This document shows, piece after piece, positions 6,141-14,395 of a DNA stretch of 21,270 nucleotides (position 1 is its first letter; every line of letters begins with the position of its first letter). The notes under the pieces are model-generated. The model was not told the DNA's origin and did no database searches. It saw only the letters and a list, made by a program, of their open reading frames with translations. A program made the translations under genes and the position numbers. Origin of the DNA: an uncultured Actinomyces sp. (GTDB taxonomy: Bacteria > Actinomycetota > Actinomycetes > Actinomycetales > Actinomycetaceae); assembly GCA_938040725.1 (NCBI GenBank), contig CALHZX010000018.1:1-21270 (forward strand), read 5' to 3'.

Positions 6141-9100
6141 TCACTCGGAGCGCAGCGCTTCGACCGGGTCCTGACGCGAGGCGCGTGAGGCCGGGATGAT
6201 GCCGGCGATGACGGTCAGGCCGACGGATACGCCGATCAGGACGAGCGCTGTCACGGGCGACAGCTGGGCGATGTTCTCTACGTTGAAGGAGGAGTAGGCG
6301 ATACCGTTGGCGATCGCGCACAGCCCGTACGTCACGCCCACGCCCATCACGCCGGCCAACAGGCCCTCGATGACGGTCTCGGCGTTGAAGACGCGCGAAA
6401 CGTCGCCCTTCGAGGCACCGATCGACCGCAGGATACCGATTTCCTTGCGGCGCTCGAGCACCGAAATGTAGGTGATGATCGCGATCATGATCGAGGAGAC
6501 CACGAGAGAGATCGACACGAAGGCGATGAGCAGCCAGGAGATGATGTCGACGATCTTGGTCACCGAGCTCATGAGCGCACCCATGATGTCAGAGTAGGTG
6601 ACGACCTTATCGGTCGCGCCCGCCGCCTTGTTGTCGGCGTTGTAGGCGTCGAGGGCGGCCTTCACCTTGTCCTTGTCTGCGAAGGACTTGGGGTAGATGG
6701 AGATGCTCGACGGGGAGGCGATATCCGCCCAGCCCAGGTTCCGCAGGTTCGTCTCCAGGGTCGGCACGTTCGTGGAGAACATGGTCGCCATGAGGGCCGC
6801 GAGGGACTTCTCGTCCAGGTTGGAGTGGAAAGCATCGGCAAATGCCTGCGGGTCCATCGAGAAGGCGCTCGACATGTTGGTGGCGAACTGCTCCATGGTG
6901 GTGCCAATCTGGTTGCCGATCGTGGTCGACAGCTGCGTCATCATCGAGGTCATCGCGTTCGTCATGGCTTCTTGCATGACCTGGCCGATGGCGGCGCTCA
7001 CCCCCTGCGTGAGGGTGGTGCCCAGCTGGGCGGCGATCTGCGCGGAGATCGCGTTCATGACCTGGGTGGACATGTCGGTGCCGATCTGGGCCAGGGCTGG
7101 ATCGTCCCCGAGGGCCTTCGTCAGGTTCGCTGCGAGTTTTTGGGAGTCGACGACCTGGTCGGAAGAGACGGCCGCTCGCAGCTGCTCCATCACCTGGGGC
7201 TGGGAGAAATAGGCCAAGGCCAGGGTCGCGAAGTCCGTCGAGCCTCCCGCCTCGATCTGCTCGCGGGCGTAGTCCTGGAACCCCTGGGCGATCTCGGATG
7301 CCTGTGCGCTCAGGTAGTCGGCGGCGCCGTCCTTGACGGCACCGTCGGCCAGGGCCGAACGAATAATCGTCGGGAAGTCCACGTTGGCCAGCTGCGGCAG
7401 GTCCTTGCTCAGCTCCCCGAAGTCGAGGCCGGACAGATCAAAGGTCATGCCCGACTGGGCGCGCAGGGCCGACAGGTCGATGGTGGACAGGTCCAAGCCG
7501 GACATATCGAGGCCCGAGAAGTCGAGGCCGGAGAGGTCCATGCCGGAAAAGTCCAGGCCCGACAGGTCCATCTGCATCTTCGAGGGGTCAATCTGGAAGG
7601 CCGCGGAGAGCTTGGACTCGTCGATGGTGAACAGGGAGGACATGTCGAAGCCGCCGGACTGACTCTTCTGATTGTCCGCCAGTTCCTTGAAGGTCTTGCC
7701 GGTGAACACGTCGACGTCGGTCTTGGCTCGCTGCGCCTTCACGATCGGGCTGGCGGCCGCCTCCTCGATGATCTGGTAGGTCAAGGCCGGCGTGTAGGCG
7801 ATGCCCTGACGCAGGGCGCCGCCCTTGTCGGAGTTGGGCTTGACGATGCCGGAGATCGTCAGCTGCTGGCCGCCATCCACGAGCTTCTTCATGAAGTCCG
7901 CGTCGGAGGAACGGTCGGTCCACACCTTGTAGGTGTCATCCCACGTGTACTTGTCGAAGGCGTTGACGCGGCGGAAGGTGGTGCCCAGGATCGTGGAGTA
8001 GTCGTAGGTCGCGGTGCTCGCCCCCGACTGGGCGCCGGACTGGCTCTTCCCCCCCAGGGCACCCTGGTAGTACTGACGCATCAGGTCGTCGAATTCCTTG
8101 TGGTCCTTCAGGCCGAGCGTGTACTCGAAGAGGTTGGGAATGTTGCCGTCCTCGTCGAGGACGAGGACGACCTGGTTCGCGCCGGTCGGCCAGGACCCGG
8201 CGACCACGTCGTACGCGGAGGTGTACAGCGAGGTCGTGGCGGGCATCTGGTAGAAGGCGTTCGTCTGTACCATCGACCCGAAGGAGCCCCCGCCGAAACC
8301 CGCCTCCATCTGCTTCATCGACTGGTCGGGGCTGACCTGCACGGTCTCCTTGGACGTATCGGACTGGTAGATCTGCGGAACGATGTCGTAGTCGTACTCG
8401 ATCGCGTTGACCATCGAGTTGATGTCGCCGCCGTTGTTGTCCAGATAGGTTTTCAGCGAGGCCAGGTCGTTGGTCTTCGCGTCGCGGATCCTGTCGGCGA
8501 AAGTGCGCAGCTTGGAGACGCCGACCTTGCCGTCGGGTGCAGGCTTGGAGTCCTGGGAGTCCGAGGCCGACACGGACAGCGCGGCGGTCATGTCGATGCC
8601 GGTCTTTTGGATTGTCAGCGGATACGCGCCCAGCGTCTCTTCTTCGGTCTTTGCGATGTATGCGTTCGTTCCGTTGGCCAGCGCGAGGATCGCGGCGATG
8701 CCGATGATGCCGATGGACCCCGCGAAGGAGGTCATGAGGGTGCGGCCCTTCTTCGTCATCAGGTTGTTGAAGGAGAGGGACAGGGCGGTCAGGAAGCCCA
8801 TTGATGTGCGGCGCGCGGGCTTGGCCTCGCGCCGGTCTTCGGCGGCGGGCACGAAAGGATCCGAGTCGGCGACGATGCAGCCGTCGGCCAGCTCGACGAT
8901 GCGGGTTGCGTACTGGTGGGCCAGCTCGGGGTTGTGCGTGACCATGATGACGAGGCGGTCGCGGGCCACGTCGCGCAGCAGATCCATGACCTGCACGCTC
9001 GTCTTGGAGTCGAGGGCGCCCGTGGGTTCGTCGGCCAGCAGGATCTCGGGGTCGTTGATGAGGGCACGCGCGATGGCGACGCGCTGCATCTGGCCGCCCG

Positions 9101-9527
9101 ACATCTGCGAGGGCTTCTTGTTGACGTGGTCCTTCAGGCCGACACGCTCAAGAGCGTCGAGGGCGCGCTTGCGGCGCTCGGAGCGGGAGACGCCCGAGAG
9201 GGTCAGGGCCAGCTCGACGTTCGCGAGAACGCTCTGGTGCGGGATCAGGTTGTAGGCCTGGAAGACGAATCCGATGCGATTGTTGCGGTAGGCGTCCCAG
9301 TCGCGCGCCTTGTAGTTCTTCGTCGAAATACCGTCGATGACGAGGTCGCCGCTCTGGAAACGGTCGAGGCCTCCGATAACGTTGAGCATCGTCGTCTTGC
9401 CGGAGCCGGACTGGCCCAACACAGCCACAAACTCGTTGTCGCGGAACGCCACGGAGACCTTGTTGAGCGCCACCTGCATGAGGTTGGCGGTCTGGTAGGC
9501 CTTGACGATCTCCTTGAGCTCTAGCAC
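6141..9527 (-). CDS. fused ABC transporter, ATPase plus FtsX/MacB-type permease, with very large external domain
   Basis: This 1128-residue single-chain half-exporter starts with a LolD/MacB-type ATPase (about 1-225): Walker A GQSGSGKTT at 38-46, signature MSGGQMQR at 142-149, Walker B LLADEP at 163-168 and switch histidine H198. A first membrane helix follows (about 266-288), then about 700 extracytoplasmic residues, and three C-terminal helices (about 996-1021, 1054-1076, 1092-1113) of the FtsX type, with LERRKEIGILRSIGAS between the first two and PVEALRSE at the end. Two such chains should form a MacB-like mechanotransmission transporter; the cargo is unknown. The external domain holds a pentapeptide-like run of D(L/F/M)SG(L/M) units at 654-688 and again at 697-706, which is not typical of MacB. 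The start is GTG at 9527 with GAGG 7 nt upstream. It is a single-gene unit with no visible regulator. Confidence 0.93.
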   Translation of the reverse strand: MLELKEIVKAYQTANLMQVALNKVSVAFRDNEFVAVLGQSGSGKTTMLNVIGGLDRFQSGDLVIDGISTKNYKARDWDAYRNNRIGFVFQAYNLIPHQSVLANVELALTLSGVSRSERRKRALDALERVGLKDHVNKKPSQMSGGQMQRVAIARALINDPEILLADEPTGALDSKTSVQVMDLLRDVARDRLVIMVTHNPELAHQYATRIVELADGCIVADSDPFVPAAEDRREAKPARRTSMGFLTALSLSFNNLMTKKGRTLMTSFAGSIGIIGIAAILALANGTNAYIAKTEEETLGAYPLTIQKTGIDMTAALSVSASDSQDSKPAPDGKVGVSKLRTFADRIRDAKTNDLASLKTYLDNNGGDINSMVNAIEYDYDIVPQIYQSDTSKETVQVSPDQSMKQMEAGFGGGSFGSMVQTNAFYQMPATTSLYTSAYDVVAGSWPTGANQVVLVLDEDGNIPNLFEYTLGLKDHKEFDDLMRQYYQGALGGKSQSGAQSGASTATYDYSTILGTTFRRVNAFDKYTWDDTYKVWTDRSSDADFMKKLVDGGQQLTISGIVKPNSDKGGALRQGIAYTPALTYQIIEEAAASPIVKAQRAKTDVDVFTGKTFKELADNQKSQSGGFDMSSLFTIDESKLSAAFQIDPSKMQMDLSGLDFSGMDLSGLDFSGLDMSGLDLSTIDLSALRAQSGMTFDLSGLDFGELSKDLPQLANVDFPTIIRSALADGAVKDGAADYLSAQASEIAQGFQDYAREQIEAGGSTDFATLALAYFSQPQVMEQLRAAVSSDQVVDSQKLAANLTKALGDDPALAQIGTDMSTQVMNAISAQIAAQLGTTLTQGVSAAIGQVMQEAMTNAMTSMMTQLSTTIGNQIGTTMEQFATNMSSAFSMDPQAFADAFHSNLDEKSLAALMATMFSTNVPTLETNLRNLGWADIASPSSISIYPKSFADKDKVKAALDAYNADNKAAGATDKVVTYSDIMGALMSSVTKIVDIISWLLIAFVSISLVVSSIMIAIITYISVLERRKEIGILRSIGASKGDVSRVFNAETVIEGLLAGVMGVGVTYGLCAIANGIAYSSFNVENIAQLSPVTALVLIGVSVGLTVIAGIIPASRASRQDPVEALRSE
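7410..7571 (-). repeat. pentapeptide-like repeat tract inside the ABC exporter external domain
   Basis: Residues 654-688 read as seven consecutive five-residue units of the form D-[LFM]-S-[GTA]-[LMI]: DLSGL, DFSGM, DLSGL, DFSGL, DMSGL, DLSTI, DLSAL. After a short break DLSGL and DFGEL follow at about 697-706. At DNA level the units are 15 bp apart with varied third bases, so this is a maintained protein repeat and not a recent slippage product. Pentapeptide repeats normally form a right-handed beta-helix. Confidence 0.8.
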
Positions 9528-9551
9528 GCTTCATCCTCACATCTGCTGTTG

Positions 9552-9572
9552 ATTATGCCTACAAGTCTAGGC
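9552..9572 (-). promoter_or_regulatory. ABC exporter promoter with overlapping dyad
   Basis: CATAAT on the minus strand (9557-9552) is a good -10 about 25 nt before the GTG start. Directly against it lies the inverted repeat GCCTA-N6-TAGGC (9557-9572). A dyad in the -10/-35 spacer is a typical repressor site. No convincing -35 is seen, and both calls rest on pattern only. Confidence 0.4.
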
Positions 9573-9729
9573 GAGCGAGCGGCCCGACCGCCTCTGTTCA
9601 CTGAATGGGCCCTGATCGTCCCCTGGTGAGCCCCTGAATACGCATCTCCCCCGTCACATCGCGGCCCCCGAAACCCAGCCCGGGCCTCGTTCAACGAACG
9701 GCCTGCAGGGGCACGCGAGACCGAGCGGC

Positions 9730-9735
9730 TAGACT
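9730..9735 (+). promoter_or_regulatory. -10 hexamer for a leaderless GNAT transcript
   Basis: TAGACT is followed by six bases and then the ATG at 9742. No Shine-Dalgarno sequence precedes this ATG. The hexamer is the same as the one before rsmA. Confidence 0.5.
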
Positions 9736-9741
9736 GCTCCC

Positions 9742-10314
9742 ATGACAGACCTCACGCAGATTCCCGTGCCCAACGAGGGGCCGATCACCGACACAGTCAA
9801 GGAAATCTACGAGCGTTCCTTCCCGCCCGAGGAGCAGATCCCCCTTCCCGAGCTGCTGACAAGCACCCAGCTGGACGAGGTCTCCTTCCTCGCCTGGATC
9901 GATCCGTCCCTGCCCGCGGGCGAGGACGGGGCCGGCAACGTGGTCGCCCTGACCTTCTCCTTTGCTTTCCCCGACCTCTTCTACCTGGGCTTCCTCGCGG
10001 TGGACGGGCGCACGCGCAGCGCGGGCTATGGCTCGCGCATCCTCTCGCATTTCCGCGAGCGCTACGGCGACGTTCCGCAGCTGCTCGAGATCGAGCCGGT
10101 CATGCGCGAGGCCGGGAACTACCAGCAGCGCGTGCGACGCCTGGCGTTCTACGAGCGCAACGGTTTCACGGTGACGAACATGCTCACGCACGAAGCCGAC
10201 CAGACCTACCGGGTTCTGGCGCGCGACGGGATCGTGAGCCCGCAGCGCCTGGAGGAGGCGCTTAACTCGGTCACGGACGACCCGGCGTACGCGTCGCGGG
10301 TGACGACGGACTGA
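9742..10314 (+). CDS. GNAT family N-acetyltransferase
   Basis: This 190-residue cytoplasmic enzyme of the GNAT superfamily moves an acetyl group from acetyl-CoA to an amine. Visible features are the strand YLGFLAVDGRTR (about 81-92), the acetyl-CoA pyrophosphate loop RSAGYGS (92-98, the family's R/Q-x-x-G-x-G/A), and the late motif RLAFYERNGF (about 133-142) that closes most GNAT folds. The substrate cannot be told. The ATG at 9742 has no ribosome site but sits 6 nt after TAGACT, suggesting a leaderless mRNA. It is transcribed away from the ABC exporter and converges on the antiporter gene, with only 36 bp between the two stop codons. It stands alone as a unit. Confidence 0.9.
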   Translation: MTDLTQIPVPNEGPITDTVKEIYERSFPPEEQIPLPELLTSTQLDEVSFLAWIDPSLPAGEDGAGNVVALTFSFAFPDLFYLGFLAVDGRTRSAGYGSRILSHFRERYGDVPQLLEIEPVMREAGNYQQRVRRLAFYERNGFTVTNMLTHEADQTYRVLARDGIVSPQRLEEALNSVTDDPAYASRVTTD

Positions 10315-10350
10315 CGCGCTGACCTCGCTCGGCTGACGCCGCAGCGGCGA

Positions 10351-12273
10351 TCAGTTGTCGACGCCGTGGCTGGAGACCAGCAGGATTTCCTCGTTGTCGA
10401 GTCGGGCGAGGGCGCCTTCCAGGGCTGCCGAGGAGAAGATTCCCTCGTCACGGGCCTGCAGGAGGGCGTCGCGCTGAGCGTGGATAGCCTCCAGCGCGAG
10501 TTCACGGATCTGGTCGCGCGTGAAGGAACGCTCAACCTCCTCCTCGCTCATGTCGACGGTGCCGTGACCGTCGTCGTCCGTCTCACTCGCGGAAGCAGCA
10601 TCCGGGGGCGTGCCGTCTTGGAGAATGTCGGTGAGGACGCGGTCGGCCGTACAGGCAATACGAGCACTCGCAGCTTCATCCTCAACGGAGACCGCGTGAC
10701 CGATGCGTGAGAGGGTGCGCGAGACGCCGGCCGACAGCAGGGTCTGTCCGTCGACCTCGTGGATCGCCTGCGCGAGTGCCGTATCCACCAGTGCGCAGCC
10801 CATGACTGTCAGGAGCTTGGCGCGCTCCTCCTCGGAGATATCACCCGTGGCCATCTTGGGCTTGACGAGGCGGATGAGCCCGGGCAGGGTCAGGCCCTGG
10901 ATGACGAGGGCGCCCGCCGCGATGAACAGGGCGATCGTGAGCAGCAGCGCGCGCATCGGCGCATGCGTCGAGATGGTTTGCGCAGCGGCCAGGGTGATCG
11001 CGCCGCGCATGCCCGCCCAGACGATGACGCTGCCCTCGCGCGGGCCCATCGGTTCATTCTCGAAGTAGTCCAGGTCGGATCCGAGCATGGCATTGCGGCG
11101 CGCGCGCCGCTTGAGGCGGCGACGATAGTGGTTAAGCGCGTCTTCCCAGCGTTCGGGACTCAGGTCGCGCGCCTGAAGCATGTCGGCGTCAACCTCACTC
11201 GCCTTGTGCATGCGCTTCTCGAAGCGCTCGATGCGCGCAGCCTCAGCCTCGTAGCGGCGTTGCCGGCGCTTGTGCCGGCGGTCCAGCCAGGCGAGCATGA
11301 TGGCGATGAAGATGGCTCGCATGACCATGATGAGCGCGCCGAGGATGACGGCGAGGAACGCGGCGAAGACCAAGCCGCCGGAGAACGCGGCGGTCTCCTC
11401 GACAATGCCGAAGGCCTGCAGGCCCATCGTCAGGAAAATCCCGCTCTCCAAGACGAGCGTCATGGTCTGCCAATTCTGCTGGGAGAATCGCCTGTTCGCC
11501 GCGGAGATAACGGCCGCGCGTCGGCTCGAGACGACCAGGCCGGCGACGACGGCCGCAACGAGGCCGGAGCCTCCCAGGTGCTCAGCGGGGATCGATGCGA
11601 TGAAGGGCATCGCGAAGGAAAAAACCGTGTCGGCCGAGGGCTCCTTGATGAGGGCGCGCAGACGCACGCCAACCTCGCCGACGACCCAGCCAATACCCGC
11701 AGCGATACCGAGGGCGATACCCACCTTGCCGATGAGCAGGCCCGGGTTGAGGGCGTGTTCGTCGGCGGCCAGGCCGGCGCTCATCGCGGCGGACAGCAGG
11801 ACGAGCGAGGTCGCGTCGTTGAAGAGTCCCTCGCCTTCGAGGACTGTGATGATGCGGTGGGAGACGCCGGAGCGTTTCGCAATCGAGACGGCGACCGCGT
11901 CCGTCGGCGACAGGACCGCGCCCAGCGCGACGCCCCAGGGCAGGGAGATCGCGGGGACCAGCCAGTTGATGACGAAGCCGACCGCGAAGGCGGACAGGAA
12001 CACGAGGGGGATCGCGAGCATCGCAACGGCCTGCATCTCGCGCCGGAAGTCCATGGTCGGCATACGCACGGCCGCCGAGAACAGCAGCGGCGGCAGCACC
12101 ATCTCGAGGACGATGTGCGGCTCGATCTCGATGGCCCCCACCTGGGGCAGGAACCCAATCGCCAGGCCGATGACCAGCAGGATCAGGGGGGATGCCACGC
12201 GCACCTTCGGGGCGATGAATTGGCATGCCACGATAATGAGCATTCCGGCCAGGGCGATAAGAAGAGGATCCAC
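10351..12273 (-). CDS. CPA1 family Na+/H+ antiporter (NhaP type)
   Basis: This 640-residue membrane protein exchanges Na+ or K+ for protons. The N-terminal two thirds hold about 12 hydrophobic helices. CPA1 hallmarks are visible: FLPQVGAIE after helix 2, PPLLFSAA (about 61-68), SPTDAVAV (122-129, D125), EGEGLFNDATS (146-156, with the ion-binding N152-D153 pair) and GMRGAI (about 421-426, R423). Between about 331 and 408 lies a charged, very Arg-rich loop of nearly 80 residues that is long for the family, and the last 160 residues form a hydrophilic tail. Both should be cytoplasmic and could be regulatory. The start GTG at 12273 lies 6 nt after TACAAT, so a leaderless transcript is likely. No Mrp/Pha partner genes are nearby, so it acts as a single-gene antiporter. 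Confidence 0.93.
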   Translation of the reverse strand: MDPLLIALAGMLIIVACQFIAPKVRVASPLILLVIGLAIGFLPQVGAIEIEPHIVLEMVLPPLLFSAAVRMPTMDFRREMQAVAMLAIPLVFLSAFAVGFVINWLVPAISLPWGVALGAVLSPTDAVAVSIAKRSGVSHRIITVLEGEGLFNDATSLVLLSAAMSAGLAADEHALNPGLLIGKVGIALGIAAGIGWVVGEVGVRLRALIKEPSADTVFSFAMPFIASIPAEHLGGSGLVAAVVAGLVVSSRRAAVISAANRRFSQQNWQTMTLVLESGIFLTMGLQAFGIVEETAAFSGGLVFAAFLAVILGALIMVMRAIFIAIMLAWLDRRHKRRQRRYEAEAARIERFEKRMHKASEVDADMLQARDLSPERWEDALNHYRRRLKRRARRNAMLGSDLDYFENEPMGPREGSVIVWAGMRGAITLAAAQTISTHAPMRALLLTIALFIAAGALVIQGLTLPGLIRLVKPKMATGDISEEERAKLLTVMGCALVDTALAQAIHEVDGQTLLSAGVSRTLSRIGHAVSVEDEAASARIACTADRVLTDILQDGTPPDAASASETDDDGHGTVDMSEEEVERSFTRDQIRELALEAIHAQRDALLQARDEGIFSSAALEGALARLDNEEILLVSSHGVDN

Positions 12274-12279
12274 AGGTTA

Positions 12280-12285
12280 ATTGTA
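12280..12285 (-). promoter_or_regulatory. -10 hexamer for a leaderless antiporter transcript
   Basis: TACAAT on the minus strand is followed by TAACCT and then the GTG start at 12273. This is close to the ideal -10 and is the best example of the leaderless layout in the window. Confidence 0.6.
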
Positions 12286-12381
12286 TTGTGTGCAACCCCT
12301 CCAGCGCCGTTGCCACCTCACCACAGCGGCTACGCGCGCGGCGAACTCGCGCGGGCGACCTGGCCGTGACAGTGTGGGCGT

Positions 12382-12981
12382 ATGCCCACCTTGATCACCC
12401 CGGACGGCTCTGCCCCGACGCTCGCCACCTACGACTCCCCTATCGGCCGCCTCACGCTGGCTGCGCGGGGCGGTGCGCTCGTCGGCCTGTGGGTGGCCGG
12501 GCAGCGTTTCTTCGGCGCCCCCTATGGCATCGACGAGGCCATGGCCGCTTACGCGGAGTCGGCGTCCTCCCCAGATGGTTGTGGGCGTGACGCGAACGTT
12601 GAAAGAGACGAGGACGCGGCCGCATTGGCTGCGGCCGCGTCCTGGTTGGACGACTATTTCGCCTGGCGGGTCCCCTCCCCCGCCCGCGTTCCGCTCTCGC
12701 CCATGGGCAGCGAGTTTCAGCTCCGCGTCTGGGAGGCCATGAGCGCCATTCCCTACGGGCACACAATGACCTACGGCCAGCTGGCGGGTTGCCTGCGCGA
12801 GGCCGGGGTCGCCGCGTCGGCGCGCGCGGTCGGCGGGGCGGTGGCGCGCAACCCGTTGATCCTCATTCGTCCCTGCCACCGCGTGGTCGCGGCTACTGGC
12901 CCGGGCGGCTATGCGGGAGGTGCCGCCCTGAAACGTTGGCTCCTCGAGCGCGAGGCAGCCACGGCCTCGTCCCTTTCGTGA
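12382..12981 (+). CDS. ogt: methylated-DNA--[protein]-cysteine S-methyltransferase
   Basis: This 199-residue suicide repair protein removes alkyl groups from O6-alkylguanine in DNA by transferring them to its own cysteine. The acceptor is C165 in RPCHRVV, preceded by the helix-turn-helix and Asn-hinge region (YGQLAGCLREAG, AVARNP) and followed by GPGGYAGGAALKRWLLERE. The residue before PCHRV is Arg (R163) where most relatives have a hydrophobic residue. The N-terminal domain carries an extra hydrophilic stretch (about 60-82) compared with short Ogt proteins. The DNA of this stretch contains a perfect 14-bp inverted repeat. The ATG at 12382 has no ribosome site; CAGTGT lies 6 nt upstream, a weak -10. 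The gene is divergent from the antiporter gene and convergent with the YkvI gene. Confidence 0.94.
   Translation: MPTLITPDGSAPTLATYDSPIGRLTLAARGGALVGLWVAGQRFFGAPYGIDEAMAAYAESASSPDGCGRDANVERDEDAAALAAAASWLDDYFAWRVPSPARVPLSPMGSEFQLRVWEAMSAIPYGHTMTYGQLAGCLREAGVAASARAVGGAVARNPLILIRPCHRVVAATGPGGYAGGAALKRWLLEREAATASSLS
12611..12643. repeat. perfect 14-bp inverted repeat inside ogt
   Basis: AGGACGCGGCCGCA (12611-12624) and TGCGGCCGCGTCCT (12630-12643) are exact reverse complements around a TTGGC loop. It lies in codons for an Ala-rich stretch (about residues 77-88). The stem would be very stable in mRNA. Confidence 0.9.
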
Positions 12982-13011
12982 GTCATACCTGCACCTGACC
13001 TGCCCTGATCA

Positions 13012-13039
13012 CCTCGGCCGCCGAGGCCTCGTCGACGAG
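13012..13039. terminator. double palindrome between ogt and the YkvI gene
   Basis: CCTCGGC-C-GCCGAGG (13012-13026) is followed at once by the perfect palindrome CTCGTCGACGAG (13028-13039). The two genes converge here, so a bidirectional terminator is the likely role. There is no T-run on either side, and the first palindrome has too small a loop to fold as written without opening pairs. Confidence 0.45.
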
Positions 13040-13062
13040 CCACCCGGCGCGCGATCCGCACG

Positions 13063-14346
13063 TTAGCCCTCACCCGCACCCTGCGTAACCAGGTCGGAGG
13101 GCGAGGCGTTGGGCTTGCGATCGGCAATATCCTTGGCGAGCGCGCTGGCGTCGCGGCGCAGCTGCTTGGAGTCCGCAACCGACGCTCGGGAGAGCTCCCG
13201 GGCCTTTTCGCGATGCTCGTCCGTGTACTCCAGGTGATCGGCGTGCTTGTGGACCAGGAGGCGAATGAGCTTGCGGCGCAGCTTCTCCTCGTGCGAGACG
13301 CCCGCGCGCTCGCGCAACCAGCCCGCAGCCAGGACCACCAGGAGGGCGACACCCAGCCAGCCGATGATCGGATACATGCCGCCGATCAGCTTCTTAAAGC
13401 CCATGAGGGAGGCCGCATACCCCAGCGCGACAACGCCCATGAGGACGATGCGCATGCGCGCGGTCGACCCACCCGAGAATCGGCGGGCTGTCGCGAAGAA
13501 CAGCGAGAACACAGTGTTGTAGATGAGGGCGAAAATGATGAGCGTGTAGACGAAGGCGAAGGCCGGGTGAATCATGCGCGCAATCTCGAGGGCGGGAACG
13601 TTCACGTCCCAGATGCGGTCCATGTTCAGGTAGAGGGCGAGGGCATCGCCGCCGATCACCAGGGCGATGATCGCGCCGCCGATACGGCCCGCGAGGCGAG
13701 CCTCGCGGATGCGCAGCACCGAGCCACCCAGCACGAAGGCCATGCCGATGCCGTTGACGACGCACAGCGCGAAGTAGTTGATCGCCGAGAACCAGAGGTT
13801 CGGCAGAGCCGGGGTGACCTGAGTGGCGGTCGCATTCAGTTCGGCCACGCTCGGGTGGGGTGTGACCAGCGAGTAAATGACGAGAATGACGATCGCGGTG
13901 ACGATCATAGGCGTAAAGACGCCGATCACCTTCATGATTCGATCGAAATCCAGGAAGGCCGTGAGAATCACGAGGCCGGCGCACACGGCACTGCCCGCCC
14001 ACGCGGGCAAACCGAATTGCTGCTCAAGGTTCGCGCCCGCGCCCGCGAGCATCACGAAGCCCATCGCGAAGCCTGAGAAGACGAGCACGACGTCAATGAC
14101 GCGGCGCACGGCAGGATGGGTGATGCGTTCGAAGACCTCGTCGTGGTGGCCGGAGCGGAAGTATGAACCCAGCTGGAGGGCGACAACGCCGAAGATGATG
14201 TTGAGGACGCCCAGGGCCGCGATTCCAATCAATCCGGTGGCACCGAAGGAGAGGAAGTACTGGAGTAGGTCCTGGCCACTCGCCAGGCCCGCGCCGACAA
14301 TTACTCCCACATAAGCAAAGGCAACAGAGAGGTACTTTTTTGACAT
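13063..14346 (-). CDS. YkvI family membrane protein
   Basis: This 427-residue protein resembles the uncharacterised YkvI membrane family, which is distantly related to amino-acid permeases of the LeuT fold. About ten hydrophobic helices run from residue 6 to 343, beginning with VAFAYVGVIVGAGLASGQD, a broken first helix with glycines typical of this fold, and including FGLPAWAGSAVCAGLVILTAF, WFSAINYFALCVVNGIGMAFVLGGS and WLGVALLVVLAAGWL. A charged cytoplasmic tail (about 344-427) follows. The substrate is unknown. ATG at 14346 is chosen over 14370 because AAGGA lies 5 nt upstream and because the decayed copy next door starts at the matching codon. The gene is the intact member of a tandem pair. 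A leader hairpin lies 50 nt before the start. Confidence 0.85.
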   Translation of the reverse strand: MSKKYLSVAFAYVGVIVGAGLASGQDLLQYFLSFGATGLIGIAALGVLNIIFGVVALQLGSYFRSGHHDEVFERITHPAVRRVIDVVLVFSGFAMGFVMLAGAGANLEQQFGLPAWAGSAVCAGLVILTAFLDFDRIMKVIGVFTPMIVTAIVILVIYSLVTPHPSVAELNATATQVTPALPNLWFSAINYFALCVVNGIGMAFVLGGSVLRIREARLAGRIGGAIIALVIGGDALALYLNMDRIWDVNVPALEIARMIHPAFAFVYTLIIFALIYNTVFSLFFATARRFSGGSTARMRIVLMGVVALGYAASLMGFKKLIGGMYPIIGWLGVALLVVLAAGWLRERAGVSHEEKLRRKLIRLLVHKHADHLEYTDEHREKARELSRASVADSKQLRRDASALAKDIADRKPNASPSDLVTQGAGEG

Positions 14347-14395
14347 GGCGGTCCTTCCGATCGCAAACATGCACCGAGGGACGGCCTAGTTCCTC

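Noticed and set aside
6825..8804. 659-codon plus-strand frame opposite the ABC exporter
   Set aside because: It mirrors the codon structure of the exporter; the translation is low-complexity Gly/Arg/His-rich without recognisable motifs.
14347..14370. Longer start of the YkvI gene at 14370
   Set aside because: The extra eight residues would overlap the AAGGA ribosome site of ATG 14346, and the decayed copy aligns from the codon matching 14346.
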